Positions 34,331 through 42,463 of a stretch of DNA of 64,000 nucleotides are shown one piece after another. The translations under genes and the position numbers were made by a program. Each line of letters opens with the position of its first letter. Position 1 is the first letter of the stretch. The notes below the pieces were generated by a model. The model worked only from the letters and a program-made list of their open reading frames with translations, did not search any database and had not been told where the DNA came from. The stretch comes from Brevundimonas sp. UBA4609. GTDB taxonomy: Bacteria; Pseudomonadota; Alphaproteobacteria; Caulobacterales; Caulobacteraceae. The stretch spans positions 1 through 64,000 of the forward strand of contig DGIZ01000156.1 in assembly GCA_002386585.1 (NCBI GenBank), given 5' to 3'.

Positions 34331-35389
34331 ATGACCGTCAAAGCCTATGGCGCCCACGCCGCCGACAAGCCGCTTGAAGCCCTCGACATCGTCCGCCGCG
34401 CGCCCGGCGAGCACGATGTTCAGATCGAGATCGCCTATTGCGGCGTCTGCCACTCGGACCTGCACACGGTGCGCGGTGAATGGGCGGGCACCCTCTATCC
34501 CTGCGTGCCGGGTCACGAAATCGTCGGCCGCGTCTCCGCTGTCGGCGCCCATGTCAGCCACTTCAAGGAAGGCGATCTGGTCGGGGTCGGCTGCATGATC
34601 GACAGTTGCCAGGCTTGCGCCTCCTGCGACGAAGGGCTCGAGCAGTACTGCGAAGGCACGGGCATGGTCGGCACCTATAACGGCCGCACGCCGGACGCCC
34701 CCGGCCACACCCTGGGCGGTTATTCCCAACGCATCGTCGTCAGCGAAAAATTCGTGGTGAAGGTCAGCCACCCCGAGGATCAATTGGCCGCTGTCGCCCC
34801 CCTGCTGTGCGCCGGCATCACCACTTGGTCGCCGCTGCGGCACTGGAACGTCGGGCCCGGCAAGAAGGTCGGCGTCGTCGGCATCGGCGGCTTGGGCCAC
34901 ATGGGGGTCAAGCTGGCCCACGCCCTGGGCGCCCAGACGGTCGCCTTCACCACCTCCGAGAACAAGCGCGCGGACGCCAAGGCCTTGGGCGCGGATCAGG
35001 TCGTGGTGTCGCGCAACAGCCTGGAGATGGACGAACACCTCGGCAGCTTCGACATGATCCTGAACACCGTCGCGGCCAGCCATGACCTCGACGCCTACAG
35101 CCGCCTGCTGAAGCGTGACGGCGTGCTGGTTCTGGTCGGCGTGCCCGAGCACGGCCACCCCTCCCCGTCAGTCTACAATCTGGTCAGCCGCCGCCGCGCC
35201 ATCGCCGGCTCGATGATCGGCGGCATCACCGAGACCCAGGAGATGCTCGACTTCTGCGCCGAGCACGGCATCGTCGCCGACATCGAGATGATCCCGATTC
35301 AACAGATCGAGGACGCCTATGCCCGCATGTCCCGCAGCGATGTGAAGTATCGCTTCGTCATCGACAGTGCGAGCCTGGCAACGACATGA
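34331..35389 (+). CDS. Zinc-dependent alcohol dehydrogenase (CAD/YahK type)
   Basis: 352 residues. Catalytic zinc ligands are Cys40 (GVCHSD) and His62 (PGHE); the structural zinc site is Cys93, Cys96, Cys99 and Cys107. The coenzyme loop is GIGGLGHMG, and the C-terminus DVKYRFVID is usual for YahK/cinnamyl-alcohol-dehydrogenase-like NADPH-dependent aldehyde reductases. It lies 31 bp after the cupin and is probably the last gene of the LysR-controlled operon. It likely reduces a reactive aldehyde in the cytoplasm. Confidence 0.92.
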   Translation: MTVKAYGAHAADKPLEALDIVRRAPGEHDVQIEIAYCGVCHSDLHTVRGEWAGTLYPCVPGHEIVGRVSAVGAHVSHFKEGDLVGVGCMIDSCQACASCDEGLEQYCEGTGMVGTYNGRTPDAPGHTLGGYSQRIVVSEKFVVKVSHPEDQLAAVAPLLCAGITTWSPLRHWNVGPGKKVGVVGIGGLGHMGVKLAHALGAQTVAFTTSENKRADAKALGADQVVVSRNSLEMDEHLGSFDMILNTVAASHDLDAYSRLLKRDGVLVLVGVPEHGHPSPSVYNLVSRRRAIAGSMIGGITETQEMLDFCAEHGIVADIEMIPIQQIEDAYARMSRSDVKYRFVIDSASLATT

Positions 35390-35770
35390 GACCAGGCCGG
35401 GTAAGCCCGCCAAACACCCGCCGCTGTCCCTAAGCCGTGCCCCTGATGCGACAGCGGCGGCTGCCAGTTTCACTTGCCCGACTTGGCGCGTGGCTGAAAA
35501 AATCTGCTATGCGCCAGAACAGGACATGTGCTGAGCGCCGCAAGTACGACAGCCAGACTCAACATTCTGGCCATCGGAGTTCCGCGTCATCATCTCAATC
35601 ACGACCGCCCGCACCATCGTGCTCGCGGCAGGCACCGGCGTCCGAGCCTGTCTCCAGCCAGACGGGTTCCCACCTCATCTCCAACCGGCCACCTGATAAC
35701 TCGCAGCGGCTTTGAGCCGCATCCGCTGGGTCCCTGAGCAGGGCGACGATTCTGAAATCTGAGGGAAGCC
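35390..35770. other. Gene-free spacer after the alcohol dehydrogenase gene
   Basis: It contains a hairpin at 35418-35460 (11-bp perfect stem, 21-base loop), which may end the preceding operon although no U-run follows. I see no gene in the remaining bases. Confidence 0.45.
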
Positions 35771-35800
35771 TTGACTTTTATTTCGATATTTAGCTAAATA
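35771..35800 (+). promoter_or_regulatory. Promoter and palindromic operator of the ArsR/SdpR-type gene
   Basis: TTGACT (35771-35776), an 18-base spacer and TAAATA (35795-35800) form a sigma-70-like promoter. A perfect 14-bp palindrome TATTTAGCTAAATA (35787-35800) covers the -10 element, a classic layout for autorepression by an ArsR-family dimer. The start codon at 35808 is where transcription should begin, so the mRNA is probably leaderless. Confidence 0.7.
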
Positions 35801-35807
35801 CAAACTC

Positions 35808-36095
35808 ATGAACTCGGTTTTCAAAGCTCTGTCCGACCCGACGCGACGCAAGGTGCTGGTGCTCCTGCGCGAGCGGCCGATGACGGCGGGCGAGCTGAGT
35901 GAGCAGTTTCCCGTTTCGCGGCCGACGATGTCCGCACACTTCAACGTGCTCAAGGAAGCGGACCTGATCGACGCCGAACGGCGCGGCACGACCGTGACCT
36001 ACCGTCTCAAATTGACGGTGCTGGAAGACGCGCTTCTGGGCTTTGCCCAAGTGTTCGGCTTCAAGCCTCCGTCGTCGAAGGAGGATGAAAAATGA
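35808..36095 (+). CDS. ArsR/SdpR-family autorepressor
   Basis: 95 residues forming one winged helix: FKALSDPTRRKVLVLLRERP, MTAGELSEQFPVSRPTMSAH, FNVLKEADLIDAERRGTTVT. No metal-binding Cys pairs are present, unlike metal-sensing ArsR/SmtB proteins, which places it nearer the SdpR-type autorepressors. Its stop overlaps the next gene by 4 bp. A 14-bp palindrome over the -10 element is the likely operator. Confidence 0.88.
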   Translation: MNSVFKALSDPTRRKVLVLLRERPMTAGELSEQFPVSRPTMSAHFNVLKEADLIDAERRGTTVTYRLKLTVLEDALLGFAQVFGFKPPSSKEDEK

Positions 36096-36499
36096 CGTTC
36101 AACCGCACCGTCGCGGCCGCTATCGGAGCGACTCTCCTGATCAGCCTCGCCGCACTGGGCCGGCTGGCGGCCCGCCCTGAGGTGATCGACGCAGACACGG
36201 CGTCACGGCTGATGCAGATAGCGATCGGCCTGACCCTGGTCGCCTTTGCAAACGGAGCCCCCAAGCAAATCGGTCGGCCACGCGTCTCGCTTGAGGCTGA
36301 GGGCCGGGCTCAGGCGGCTCGCCGCATCGCAGGGTGGTCGCTCACGCTTGCTGGGCTGATCTACGCAGGAACCTGGATCTTTGCGCCTGTAGCCCTGGCA
36401 GCCCCGGCCTCGATAGCGGTTGTGGCGATCGGCCTGACCGTCGCGGTTCTCTGCGCCCGGAGCGCGTGCCGCTCGCGACGCGCCTTCCGCGCAGGCTGA
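36092..36499 (+). CDS. Small membrane protein, SdpI-like
   Basis: 135 residues with about four hydrophobic helices. It is translationally coupled (ATGA) to the ArsR/SdpR-type gene. The segment LVAFANGAPKQIG and the following RRIAGWSLTLAGLIYAGTW resemble the N-x-x-P-K ... R-x-x-G-W pattern of the SdpI C-terminal domain, whose Bacillus prototype gives immunity to the SdpC toxin and forms the sdpRI operon with its repressor. Similarity is weak and the family call is inference from pattern plus gene order. No sdpABC-like toxin genes are nearby. Confidence 0.6.
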   Translation: MTFNRTVAAAIGATLLISLAALGRLAARPEVIDADTASRLMQIAIGLTLVAFANGAPKQIGRPRVSLEAEGRAQAARRIAGWSLTLAGLIYAGTWIFAPVALAAPASIAVVAIGLTVAVLCARSACRSRRAFRAG

Positions 36500-36620
36500 C
36501 AGCCGTCTTTTCCGGCAGGACGCCGCCCGTCCACCGCTTAATCGCCCCTTTCAAATTTCGCCCTGCACGTCCGGCTCCTCGCCGCGACGACGTCTCATCA
36601 TGCCCGTTCCGGAGCCCCCA

Positions 36621-37514
36621 ATGTTCGCTGCCTCATTTCGCCAAACGCTGCGCGCGGCTCTTCCCGCGATTGTCGGCGGCCTCGTCCTGCTTTTCAGCGG
36701 AGCGGCTTTTGCCGAACCCGCAATCTGGGCGGTGCGCGACCGGGATTCTACAGTCTTTCTGTTCGGCACCATCCACGTGATGAAGCCTGGAACAAATTGG
36801 CGCTCGCCTCGCTTCGAAGAGGCCTTCAAGGACGCGGACCAACTTATCCTCGAAGTCGAAAATCCTGAGGATCAGGCAGCGGTTCTGCCGCTTATACGAG
36901 AGCACGGCCTCTCACCCGACCGACCGCTTTCCCTTCTCCTGTCCGCCGAGGACCTGACCCGCCTCGACGGCGCGGCGAAATCGGTGGGGCTGAGTGCGGC
37001 GCAACTCGACCCCATGCGTCCCTGGCTGGCTTCGCTCTCTCTCGCCGCCGCACCGCTACGTCGGGCCGGCTATGATCCCGCCTCAGGTATTGATCCGGTT
37101 CTCAGAACGGACGCCCTAGCGGCGGGGATGACAATTACAGGCCTAGAGACGTTGGACCAGCAGGTCCGCCTTCTGGCCGGGTTCCCGGAGGAAGGACAGT
37201 TGGCCTACCTGCTACGGTCGCTGGACGATTTCGATGACGGGGCGGCGCAACTTGAACGTCTGGTTGAGGCGTGGCTTGCCGGTAATGTCCTCGCGATTGA
37301 GCAGATCGGCTTGCGCCCGATACGTGAAGTGGGGGAACGCGTGTATCAGGCGCTGCTGGTCGAGCGGAACCGTGCTTGGGCTGATCGCATCTCGTTGATT
37401 CTGGACGGCACGGGAACAGCTTTCATCGCTGTTGGCGCCCTTCACCTGGCTGGCGAAGACAGCGTCCAGAGAATACTGGAAAACCGTGGCCTGACGGTCG
37501 AACGCATCCAATAG
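36621..37514 (+). CDS. TraB/GumN family protein
   Basis: 297 residues from the ATG at 36621 (GGAG upstream; another ATG at 36600). A signal peptide or N-terminal anchor (ALPAIVGGLVLLFSGAAFA) is followed by the TraB/GumN signatures: STVFLFGTIHVMKPG near the start and AFIAVGALHLAGEDSV near the end, which carry the paired GxxH motifs thought to bind metal. The family is related to Tiki-type metalloproteases. The protein is probably periplasmic or membrane-anchored. Its substrate is not known. Confidence 0.87.
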   Translation: MFAASFRQTLRAALPAIVGGLVLLFSGAAFAEPAIWAVRDRDSTVFLFGTIHVMKPGTNWRSPRFEEAFKDADQLILEVENPEDQAAVLPLIREHGLSPDRPLSLLLSAEDLTRLDGAAKSVGLSAAQLDPMRPWLASLSLAAAPLRRAGYDPASGIDPVLRTDALAAGMTITGLETLDQQVRLLAGFPEEGQLAYLLRSLDDFDDGAAQLERLVEAWLAGNVLAIEQIGLRPIREVGERVYQALLVERNRAWADRISLILDGTGTAFIAVGALHLAGEDSVQRILENRGLTVERIQ

Positions 37515-37849
37515 TTCGCCCACGGCGTCACCGGCGTACGGAAGAGAAACGGTCAATAAGTGGCCGCCTGACATCAGGTTTCCAGCACGAGGCGGCTGAA
37601 CGCGATCACCATATACACCAGATCGACTTTCTCGGTTTCCGCCTTCGCAATGATCTGGCCTCGCCGCGCCTCGCGCAGACCAAAAGATGTGCCCCCCGGA
37701 GAGCCCGCTGGCTCAAATCATACCACGGCGTGCAGGTTATCCATCGTCTAGGATCAGGGAGCGACTCGGCCAGGTTGCGCCCAGAGATCGGCCGAGTCGC
37801 TTGTCGCGCCGCTGCGGCAGGCAGGACGGACATCGGAAGGCTGGCAAGC
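37515..37849. other. Spacer with a possible gene-tail remnant
   Basis: 335 bases with no full gene. On the minus strand a short frame ending at the TGA at 37574-37576 reads GLREARRGQIIAKAETEKVD and LVYMVIAFSRLVLET and looks like a genuine protein C-terminus of about 39 residues. It has no start codon and a stop just upstream. I do not recognise the family; it may be a leftover of a deleted gene. Confidence 0.35.
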
Positions 37850-39166
37850 CTATGAGTAAGAGCTCGTAGAGACGGCCGCCTCCGGCCCCGGCGTCGCGTC
37901 GCCGTTCGATGCTGAATCATCCAGGACCGCTGGCTGGCCGGCGACGTCGGTATGAGCTTGCTCCCATTTGGCGATGACGCCGGCGGCTACGGCGTTGCCC
38001 ACCACGTTGGTGGCGCTGCGCCCCATGTCGAGGAACTGGTCGATCCCCAACACCAGCAGGAGCCCGGCCTCGGGCAGGCCGAACTGGACCAGAGTGGCGG
38101 CCACGACGACCAGAGACGCGCGCGGCACCCCGGCCACCCCCTTGCTCGTCACCATCAGCACCAGCAGCATGGCGACCTGTTCGCCGATCGACAGATCAAT
38201 GCCGTAGGCCTGGGCGATGAACAGGATTGCGAAGGTCGCGTACATCATCGATCCGTCGAGGTTGAAGCTGTAGCCCAAAGGCAGGACGAAGCCGGCGATG
38301 CGACGCGGCACGCCCGTCTCAACCAGTCGCTCCAGGGTCCGGGGATAGGCTGCTTCCGAGGACGCCGTCGAAAAGGCCAGCATCAGCGGGCCGCGAATAG
38401 CGCGCATCAGGGGCGCGATCCCCCGCCCCAAGACCAGGAAGCCCGCCAGGATCAGCAGCGCCCACAACAGGCCCAGGCCGATATAGAACTGGCCGATGAA
38501 TTTGCCGAACACGAGCAGCACGCCCAGACCCTCGGTCGTGATCACCGCGGCGATAGCGGCGAAGACGGCGAACGGAGCCGTCACCATGACGTAGCCGGTG
38601 ATCTTGAGCATGACCTCGGCGAGCGCCTCCACCGCACGAACCAGCGGCCGGCCGACCTCCCCGATGGCGGCCAAGCCGACGCCGAAGAACAGGGCGAAGA
38701 CGACAATCTGCAGGATGGCGTTGGTGGCCATCGCCTCCACCACCGAGGCCGGCACGATGTCCACCAGGAAGGCGGCGAGATCCGGCGTCTTGGCGGTCAC
38801 GGCGGCTGCGTCTTCGGTCGGCAGCGGCAGGTCCAGGCCCCGGCCGGGCTGCAACAGATTGACCAGCGCCATGCCGAGAGCAAGCGAGGCCAGGCTGGCG
38901 CCCATGAACCAGCCGAGTGTCTTGGCGCCGATACGGCCGATGGCGCGCCCGTCGCCCATGCGGGCCACCCCCGCCACGAGAGTCGCAAACACGAGCGGGG
39001 CGATGATCATCTTGATCATCTTCAGGAAGATGTCGGACACGATCGAGAAGTAGCCGGCGACCCGCTCCGCCTCGCCGGCGTCGCCCAAGGCCTGATGACA
39101 GAAGAAGCCGGCGGCGACACCGAGCAGCATCCCGATCAGGATGGCGAAGGTAAGATTGCGGGGCAT
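37850..39166 (-). CDS. Dicarboxylate/amino acid:cation symporter (DAACS family)
   Basis: 438 residues from the ATG at 39166 (GGAG upstream; an alternative start lies at 39205). It has the DctA/GltP topology with the re-entrant Ser-rich loop AFSTASSEAAYP, the helix-7 motif FNLDGSMMYAT, and the substrate-binding helix-8 region LDMGRSATNVVGNAVA. These transport C4-dicarboxylates, aspartate or glutamate with Na+ or H+. The neighbouring aspartate ammonia-lyase on the same strand makes aspartate or fumarate a likely substrate. It is last in the leftward row aspA-sigma-fecR-symporter. Confidence 0.88.
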   Translation of the reverse strand: MPRNLTFAILIGMLLGVAAGFFCHQALGDAGEAERVAGYFSIVSDIFLKMIKMIIAPLVFATLVAGVARMGDGRAIGRIGAKTLGWFMGASLASLALGMALVNLLQPGRGLDLPLPTEDAAAVTAKTPDLAAFLVDIVPASVVEAMATNAILQIVVFALFFGVGLAAIGEVGRPLVRAVEALAEVMLKITGYVMVTAPFAVFAAIAAVITTEGLGVLLVFGKFIGQFYIGLGLLWALLILAGFLVLGRGIAPLMRAIRGPLMLAFSTASSEAAYPRTLERLVETGVPRRIAGFVLPLGYSFNLDGSMMYATFAILFIAQAYGIDLSIGEQVAMLLVLMVTSKGVAGVPRASLVVVAATLVQFGLPEAGLLLVLGIDQFLDMGRSATNVVGNAVAAGVIAKWEQAHTDVAGQPAVLDDSASNGDATPGPEAAVSTSSYS

Positions 39167-39280
39167 GACGAGAAACTCCAGGCACGATGGGTCGGCGAGC
39201 GGCAAGGCTCAGCCGGCGCGCGGTTCGATGAGACGGACGATCTGGGAAAGGTGCGCGATCAGGCGACGCGTCGTGGAACC

Positions 39281-40273
39281 CTAGGGAGCTGACGACGCCG
39301 GTCTAGGTCGTCGCCGGTCACCGCGCTCCAGATCTTGCACCAGGGCCTGCAGTCCTTCGGCGTCGCCGATGTGCAACATGCCGTAGATGGGAATGTCGGC
39401 CATGGATGAATCCGGCAGGCGGATCTTGTGCGACGAATAGCGGTTCAGCTCGTCGATCACCTGCGACAGCGGTTCGCCCTCGAACTGCAACATGCCGTTG
39501 ACCCAACTGGCGTAGCGTTCAGCATCGACCTTTCGCGCAGGTGAAAGGTAGGCGCCGCCCGCTTCGGCAGCGCCCGTGTTCCGACGCTTGCCGAGGTGCA
39601 CCTGATGGCCGGCGCTGGCGACCTGGGACAGCTGCAGCTTGGCGTCGCCGTCCTGATCGCCGGCCGTCACGCGCACGACGCCCTCGACCACAGTGACCAC
39701 CACGTCTTCACCCTTGCGGATGTTGAAGCGCGTGCCGATGGCGCGCACCTGGCCGCTGCCCACATCGACGAGGAACGGCCGCCGGGTGTCATGGGCGACA
39801 TCGAACAGGGCCTCGCCCTGCTCCAGTTCCAGCAGGCGTTGATCACGTCCCAAGGCGGCGCGCACCACGGTGTGGGGGCTCAGGCTGACGGTCGACCCGT
39901 CCGCCAGGGTCACGATGCGGCGCTCATCCGCCCCTGTGCTCAACACGGTCGCGCCGCGGTCGCCGAAGACGCCATGGGTCAGGAACAACGCCATCGCTCC
40001 GAACAGCGGCAGCAGAATGGACGCAGCGATCAACCGCCAGTTTCTCGGCGCGCGCACCGACTGTCTGGACGACAGGCGGGGTGGTTCCAACTGACCGACG
40101 TCGTCCCACAGATCCATGACCTCGTCATGCAAAGCGGCCTGGTCCGGCCCTTCGCGGCGAAGGCGCTGCAGCGCCTGGCGGTCTTCAGGCGAGCCTGCGC
40201 CGAAGTCCGCCGCGACGATGCGGTCGACCATGGCCTCGGCCGCGTCCGGGCGGGAGTCGATGCGGCGCCTCAT
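39281..40273 (-). CDS. FecR-type anti-sigma/sigma regulator
   Basis: 330 residues. The N-terminal cytoplasmic part contains the DUF4880-like helix (DAAEAMVDRIVAADFGAGSP), then one membrane helix near residues 80-98 (RLIAASILLPLFGAMALFL), then the periplasmic FecR domain (RRIVTLADGSTVSLSPHTVV, RAIGTRFNIRKGEDVVVTVV) and a C-terminal STN-like segment (LSQVIDELNRYSSHKI). FecR proteins relay a signal from a FecA-type receptor to the sigma factor. The start overlaps the sigma gene by 4 bp. The STN-bearing receptor at 43512 is the likely partner. Confidence 0.9.
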   Translation of the reverse strand: MRRRIDSRPDAAEAMVDRIVAADFGAGSPEDRQALQRLRREGPDQAALHDEVMDLWDDVGQLEPPRLSSRQSVRAPRNWRLIAASILLPLFGAMALFLTHGVFGDRGATVLSTGADERRIVTLADGSTVSLSPHTVVRAALGRDQRLLELEQGEALFDVAHDTRRPFLVDVGSGQVRAIGTRFNIRKGEDVVVTVVEGVVRVTAGDQDGDAKLQLSQVASAGHQVHLGKRRNTGAAEAGGAYLSPARKVDAERYASWVNGMLQFEGEPLSQVIDELNRYSSHKIRLPDSSMADIPIYGMLHIGDAEGLQALVQDLERGDRRRPRPASSAP

Positions 40274-40845
40274 AGCGAGCTCTCCCGGCCGCGCCCCTGT
40301 TCGCTCACCGCTTCATGCAGGGCGAGAAGCGCGCGTGACATATGCTTTTGAACCATCCGATGACTGATGCCGAGCGCTCCGGCGATCTCGGGCGTGGTCA
40401 TGTTCTTGAACCGCCGCATGACGAAGACGTCGCGGCATTTGGCCGGCAACTGATCCAGCACGGCGTTCAGCGTCATCTGCAGGTCCTCGAGCCGTCGTCG
40501 GTTTTCCTGTTCGGGTGCGACCGCCAGGGCGGCGTCCTCGACGTCAAGCTCGGCCTGAACCGGGCTGCGGGCGCGGCGGCGCCCCCGGTCATGGATCAGA
40601 TTGCTGGCGATGCGGAAGAGGTAGGCGGCCGGATACTCCACGTCGCGTCGTCCGCCGGACTCGATCAGCCGGGCGAAGGCCTCCTGGACCAGATCGTCGA
40701 CCTCATCGCGCGAATAGACGCGACGCCCGAAGAAATCGCGCAACGCCCCTTCGTAGCGACGCAGGAGTTTGGCGTCGATCTGGCCCGACGCCGCCAGGAC
40801 GTCGGGATCAGATGCGCGCGCTGGCTCGCTCCTGTTCAGCTTCAT
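40270..40845 (-). CDS. FecI-type ECF sigma factor
   Basis: 191 residues from the ATG at 40845 (GGAGCTGGAA upstream; an alternative start lies at 40875). Region 2 (YEGALRDFFGRRVYSRDEVD, DLVQEAFARLI, AAYLFRIASNLIHDRGRRRA) and region 4 (LDQLPAKCRDVFVMRRFKNM, TTPEIAGALGISHRMVQKHM) are those of FecI-type iron-starvation or surface-signalling sigma factors. It works with the overlapping FecR and probably drives the receptor gene at 43512 and perhaps the neighbouring catabolic genes. Confidence 0.9.
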   Translation of the reverse strand: MKLNRSEPARASDPDVLAASGQIDAKLLRRYEGALRDFFGRRVYSRDEVDDLVQEAFARLIESGGRRDVEYPAAYLFRIASNLIHDRGRRRARSPVQAELDVEDAALAVAPEQENRRRLEDLQMTLNAVLDQLPAKCRDVFVMRRFKNMTTPEIAGALGISHRMVQKHMSRALLALHEAVSEQGRGRESSL

Positions 40846-40899
40846 TTCCAGCTCCGTCTTCGACGCGCGCCTCAACCGGCCGTCTCTTCAATAGGGACG

Positions 40900-42300
40900 C
40901 TAAGGACGGGCCAATGCGAAATCAGCAGACGCCTTCTGGGCGATAAATTCGCTCCATTCGGGCGCCAGTAGCCGCACGGAGGCGATCAGATCGCCGCTTT
41001 CCTGGGCATACTGCGCGATCTCGGCGGCGCGAGCATAGCCGAGGTGCGGAACAAGCTCGGCCGCTAGGGCCGTGCTTTGGGCCAGATTCCGGCCGCAGCG
41101 GACAGAATCGGCGACGATGCCGTCGACGCAGTGCAGGCGCAGGGCGTCGGCGCCTCGGGTCAGCAGCGTGGCGGCCTCGTGCAGGGACCAGATGATCACC
41201 GGCTCGAAAGCGTTGAGCTGGAGCTGCCCCGCCTCCGCCGCAAAGGTCACGGCGGCGTCGCAGCCGAAGACGCGAAACGCCAGACAGTTGATCGCCTCGG
41301 GGATGACCGGATTGACCTTGCCCGGCATGATGGATGAACCCGGCTGGCGTTTGGGCAGATGGATCTCGCCCATCCCCCCACGCGGCCCGCTGGACAGCAG
41401 CCGCAGGTCGCTGGCGATCTTCGACATCTTGGCGGCGACCCGCTTCAACATGCCGCTGTAGAGGACGAACACGCCGGTATCGGAGGTGGCGGCGATCAGA
41501 TCATCCGCAGCGCGAACCGGCAGGCCGATCACTTCCGCCAAGCGCGCCGTGACCCGCGCCCGATAGGCCGGCTCGGCTCCCAGGCCTGTGCCGATCGCCG
41601 TGCCTCCCAGATTGACCGTCAGCAGTTCCGCCGACATCTGGCGCAGGCGCGCCGCGTCGTCGCGCGTAACGGCGGCGAAGGCGGCGAACTCCTGGCCCAG
41701 CGTCATAGGCACGGCGTCCTGAAGCTGGGTCCGGCCGAGCTTGGGCACGCGGCTGAAAGCTTCCCCCTTGGCGGCGAAGGCCTCAGCAAGACGGTCGAGC
41801 GCGGCCGCCAGCGCCTGCGCCTGGCGGTAGGCGGCCAGGCGGATCGCCGTGGCGTAGACGTCGTTGGTGGATTGGCCTCGGTTCACATGGTCGTTGGGAT
41901 GGATGACGTCATAGGCGCCGGGCGTCAGGCCCAGGCGCAGAAGCGCCACGTTGGCGATGATCTCATTGGCCGCCATATTGGTGGATGTCCCCGCCCCGCC
42001 CTGGCAGACGTCGAGATCGAAGGCGGCGTGATGCGCCCCGCCGATCAGTTCGTCACAGGCCCCAACGACGGCGCCGGCGACTTCAGGCGACAGGCCTCCG
42101 GTCTCGCGGTGAGTCAGGGCGGCGGCCTTCTTCACCTCGGCCAGCGCCACGATCAGCTCCGGCAGATCCGAGACCCGGGTCCGGCTGAGATCGAAATTCG
42201 AGCGCGCCCGTTCGGCTTGCGGCCCATGCAGGCAGTCGGCGTCCAGTTCGACCGGACCCAGAGGATCGTGGTCGATGCGGCGAACGGTGGCGTGGATCAT
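40900..42300 (-). CDS. aspA: Aspartate ammonia-lyase
   Basis: 466 residues of the fumarase/aspartase superfamily. Signatures include CQGGAGTSTNMAANEI (99-114), the NDHVNRGQSTNDVYAT region, KLGRTQLQDAVPMTLGQEF and the catalytic-loop GSSIMPGKVNP (321-331). The Thr-Ser-Thr-Asn set and overall length favour aspartase over fumarase, but fumarase C or another superfamily lyase cannot be excluded from sequence alone. It would convert L-aspartate to fumarate and ammonia in the cytoplasm. It is divergent from a secreted hydrolase and co-directional with FecI/FecR and a dicarboxylate symporter, which places aspartate at the centre of this locus. Confidence 0.87.
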   Translation of the reverse strand: MIHATVRRIDHDPLGPVELDADCLHGPQAERARSNFDLSRTRVSDLPELIVALAEVKKAAALTHRETGGLSPEVAGAVVGACDELIGGAHHAAFDLDVCQGGAGTSTNMAANEIIANVALLRLGLTPGAYDVIHPNDHVNRGQSTNDVYATAIRLAAYRQAQALAAALDRLAEAFAAKGEAFSRVPKLGRTQLQDAVPMTLGQEFAAFAAVTRDDAARLRQMSAELLTVNLGGTAIGTGLGAEPAYRARVTARLAEVIGLPVRAADDLIAATSDTGVFVLYSGMLKRVAAKMSKIASDLRLLSSGPRGGMGEIHLPKRQPGSSIMPGKVNPVIPEAINCLAFRVFGCDAAVTFAAEAGQLQLNAFEPVIIWSLHEAATLLTRGADALRLHCVDGIVADSVRCGRNLAQSTALAAELVPHLGYARAAEIAQYAQESGDLIASVRLLAPEWSEFIAQKASADFALARP

Positions 42301-42333
42301 GATGACGGCGAAGCTCCCTGGCCTTGTGACGCT

Positions 42334-42421
42334 TGTAGGGACAGGGACGCTCGCCGACGACGAAGGCGAACCGAACGGCGCCAGGTTCGCCTTTGGCGCA
42401 CTTCAGCGTCGAGTCCCTACA
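42334..42421. repeat. Large imperfect hairpin in the aspA/hydrolase intergenic region
   Basis: Outer arms TGTAGGGAC (42334-42342) and GTCCCTACA (42413-42421) and inner arms AAGGCGAACC (42363-42372) and GGTTCGCCTT (42384-42393) nest to give an 88-base structure with an 11-base terminal loop; GACGCT and AGCGTC extend the outer stem. It sits in the 5' leader of the hydrolase gene, between two divergent genes. It could be a palindromic mobile repeat, an operator or an attenuator. Confidence 0.6.
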
Positions 42422-42463
42422 GGGCTCCGGTTGAGGGGGCGATCATTTGGATGGGACACGGAA

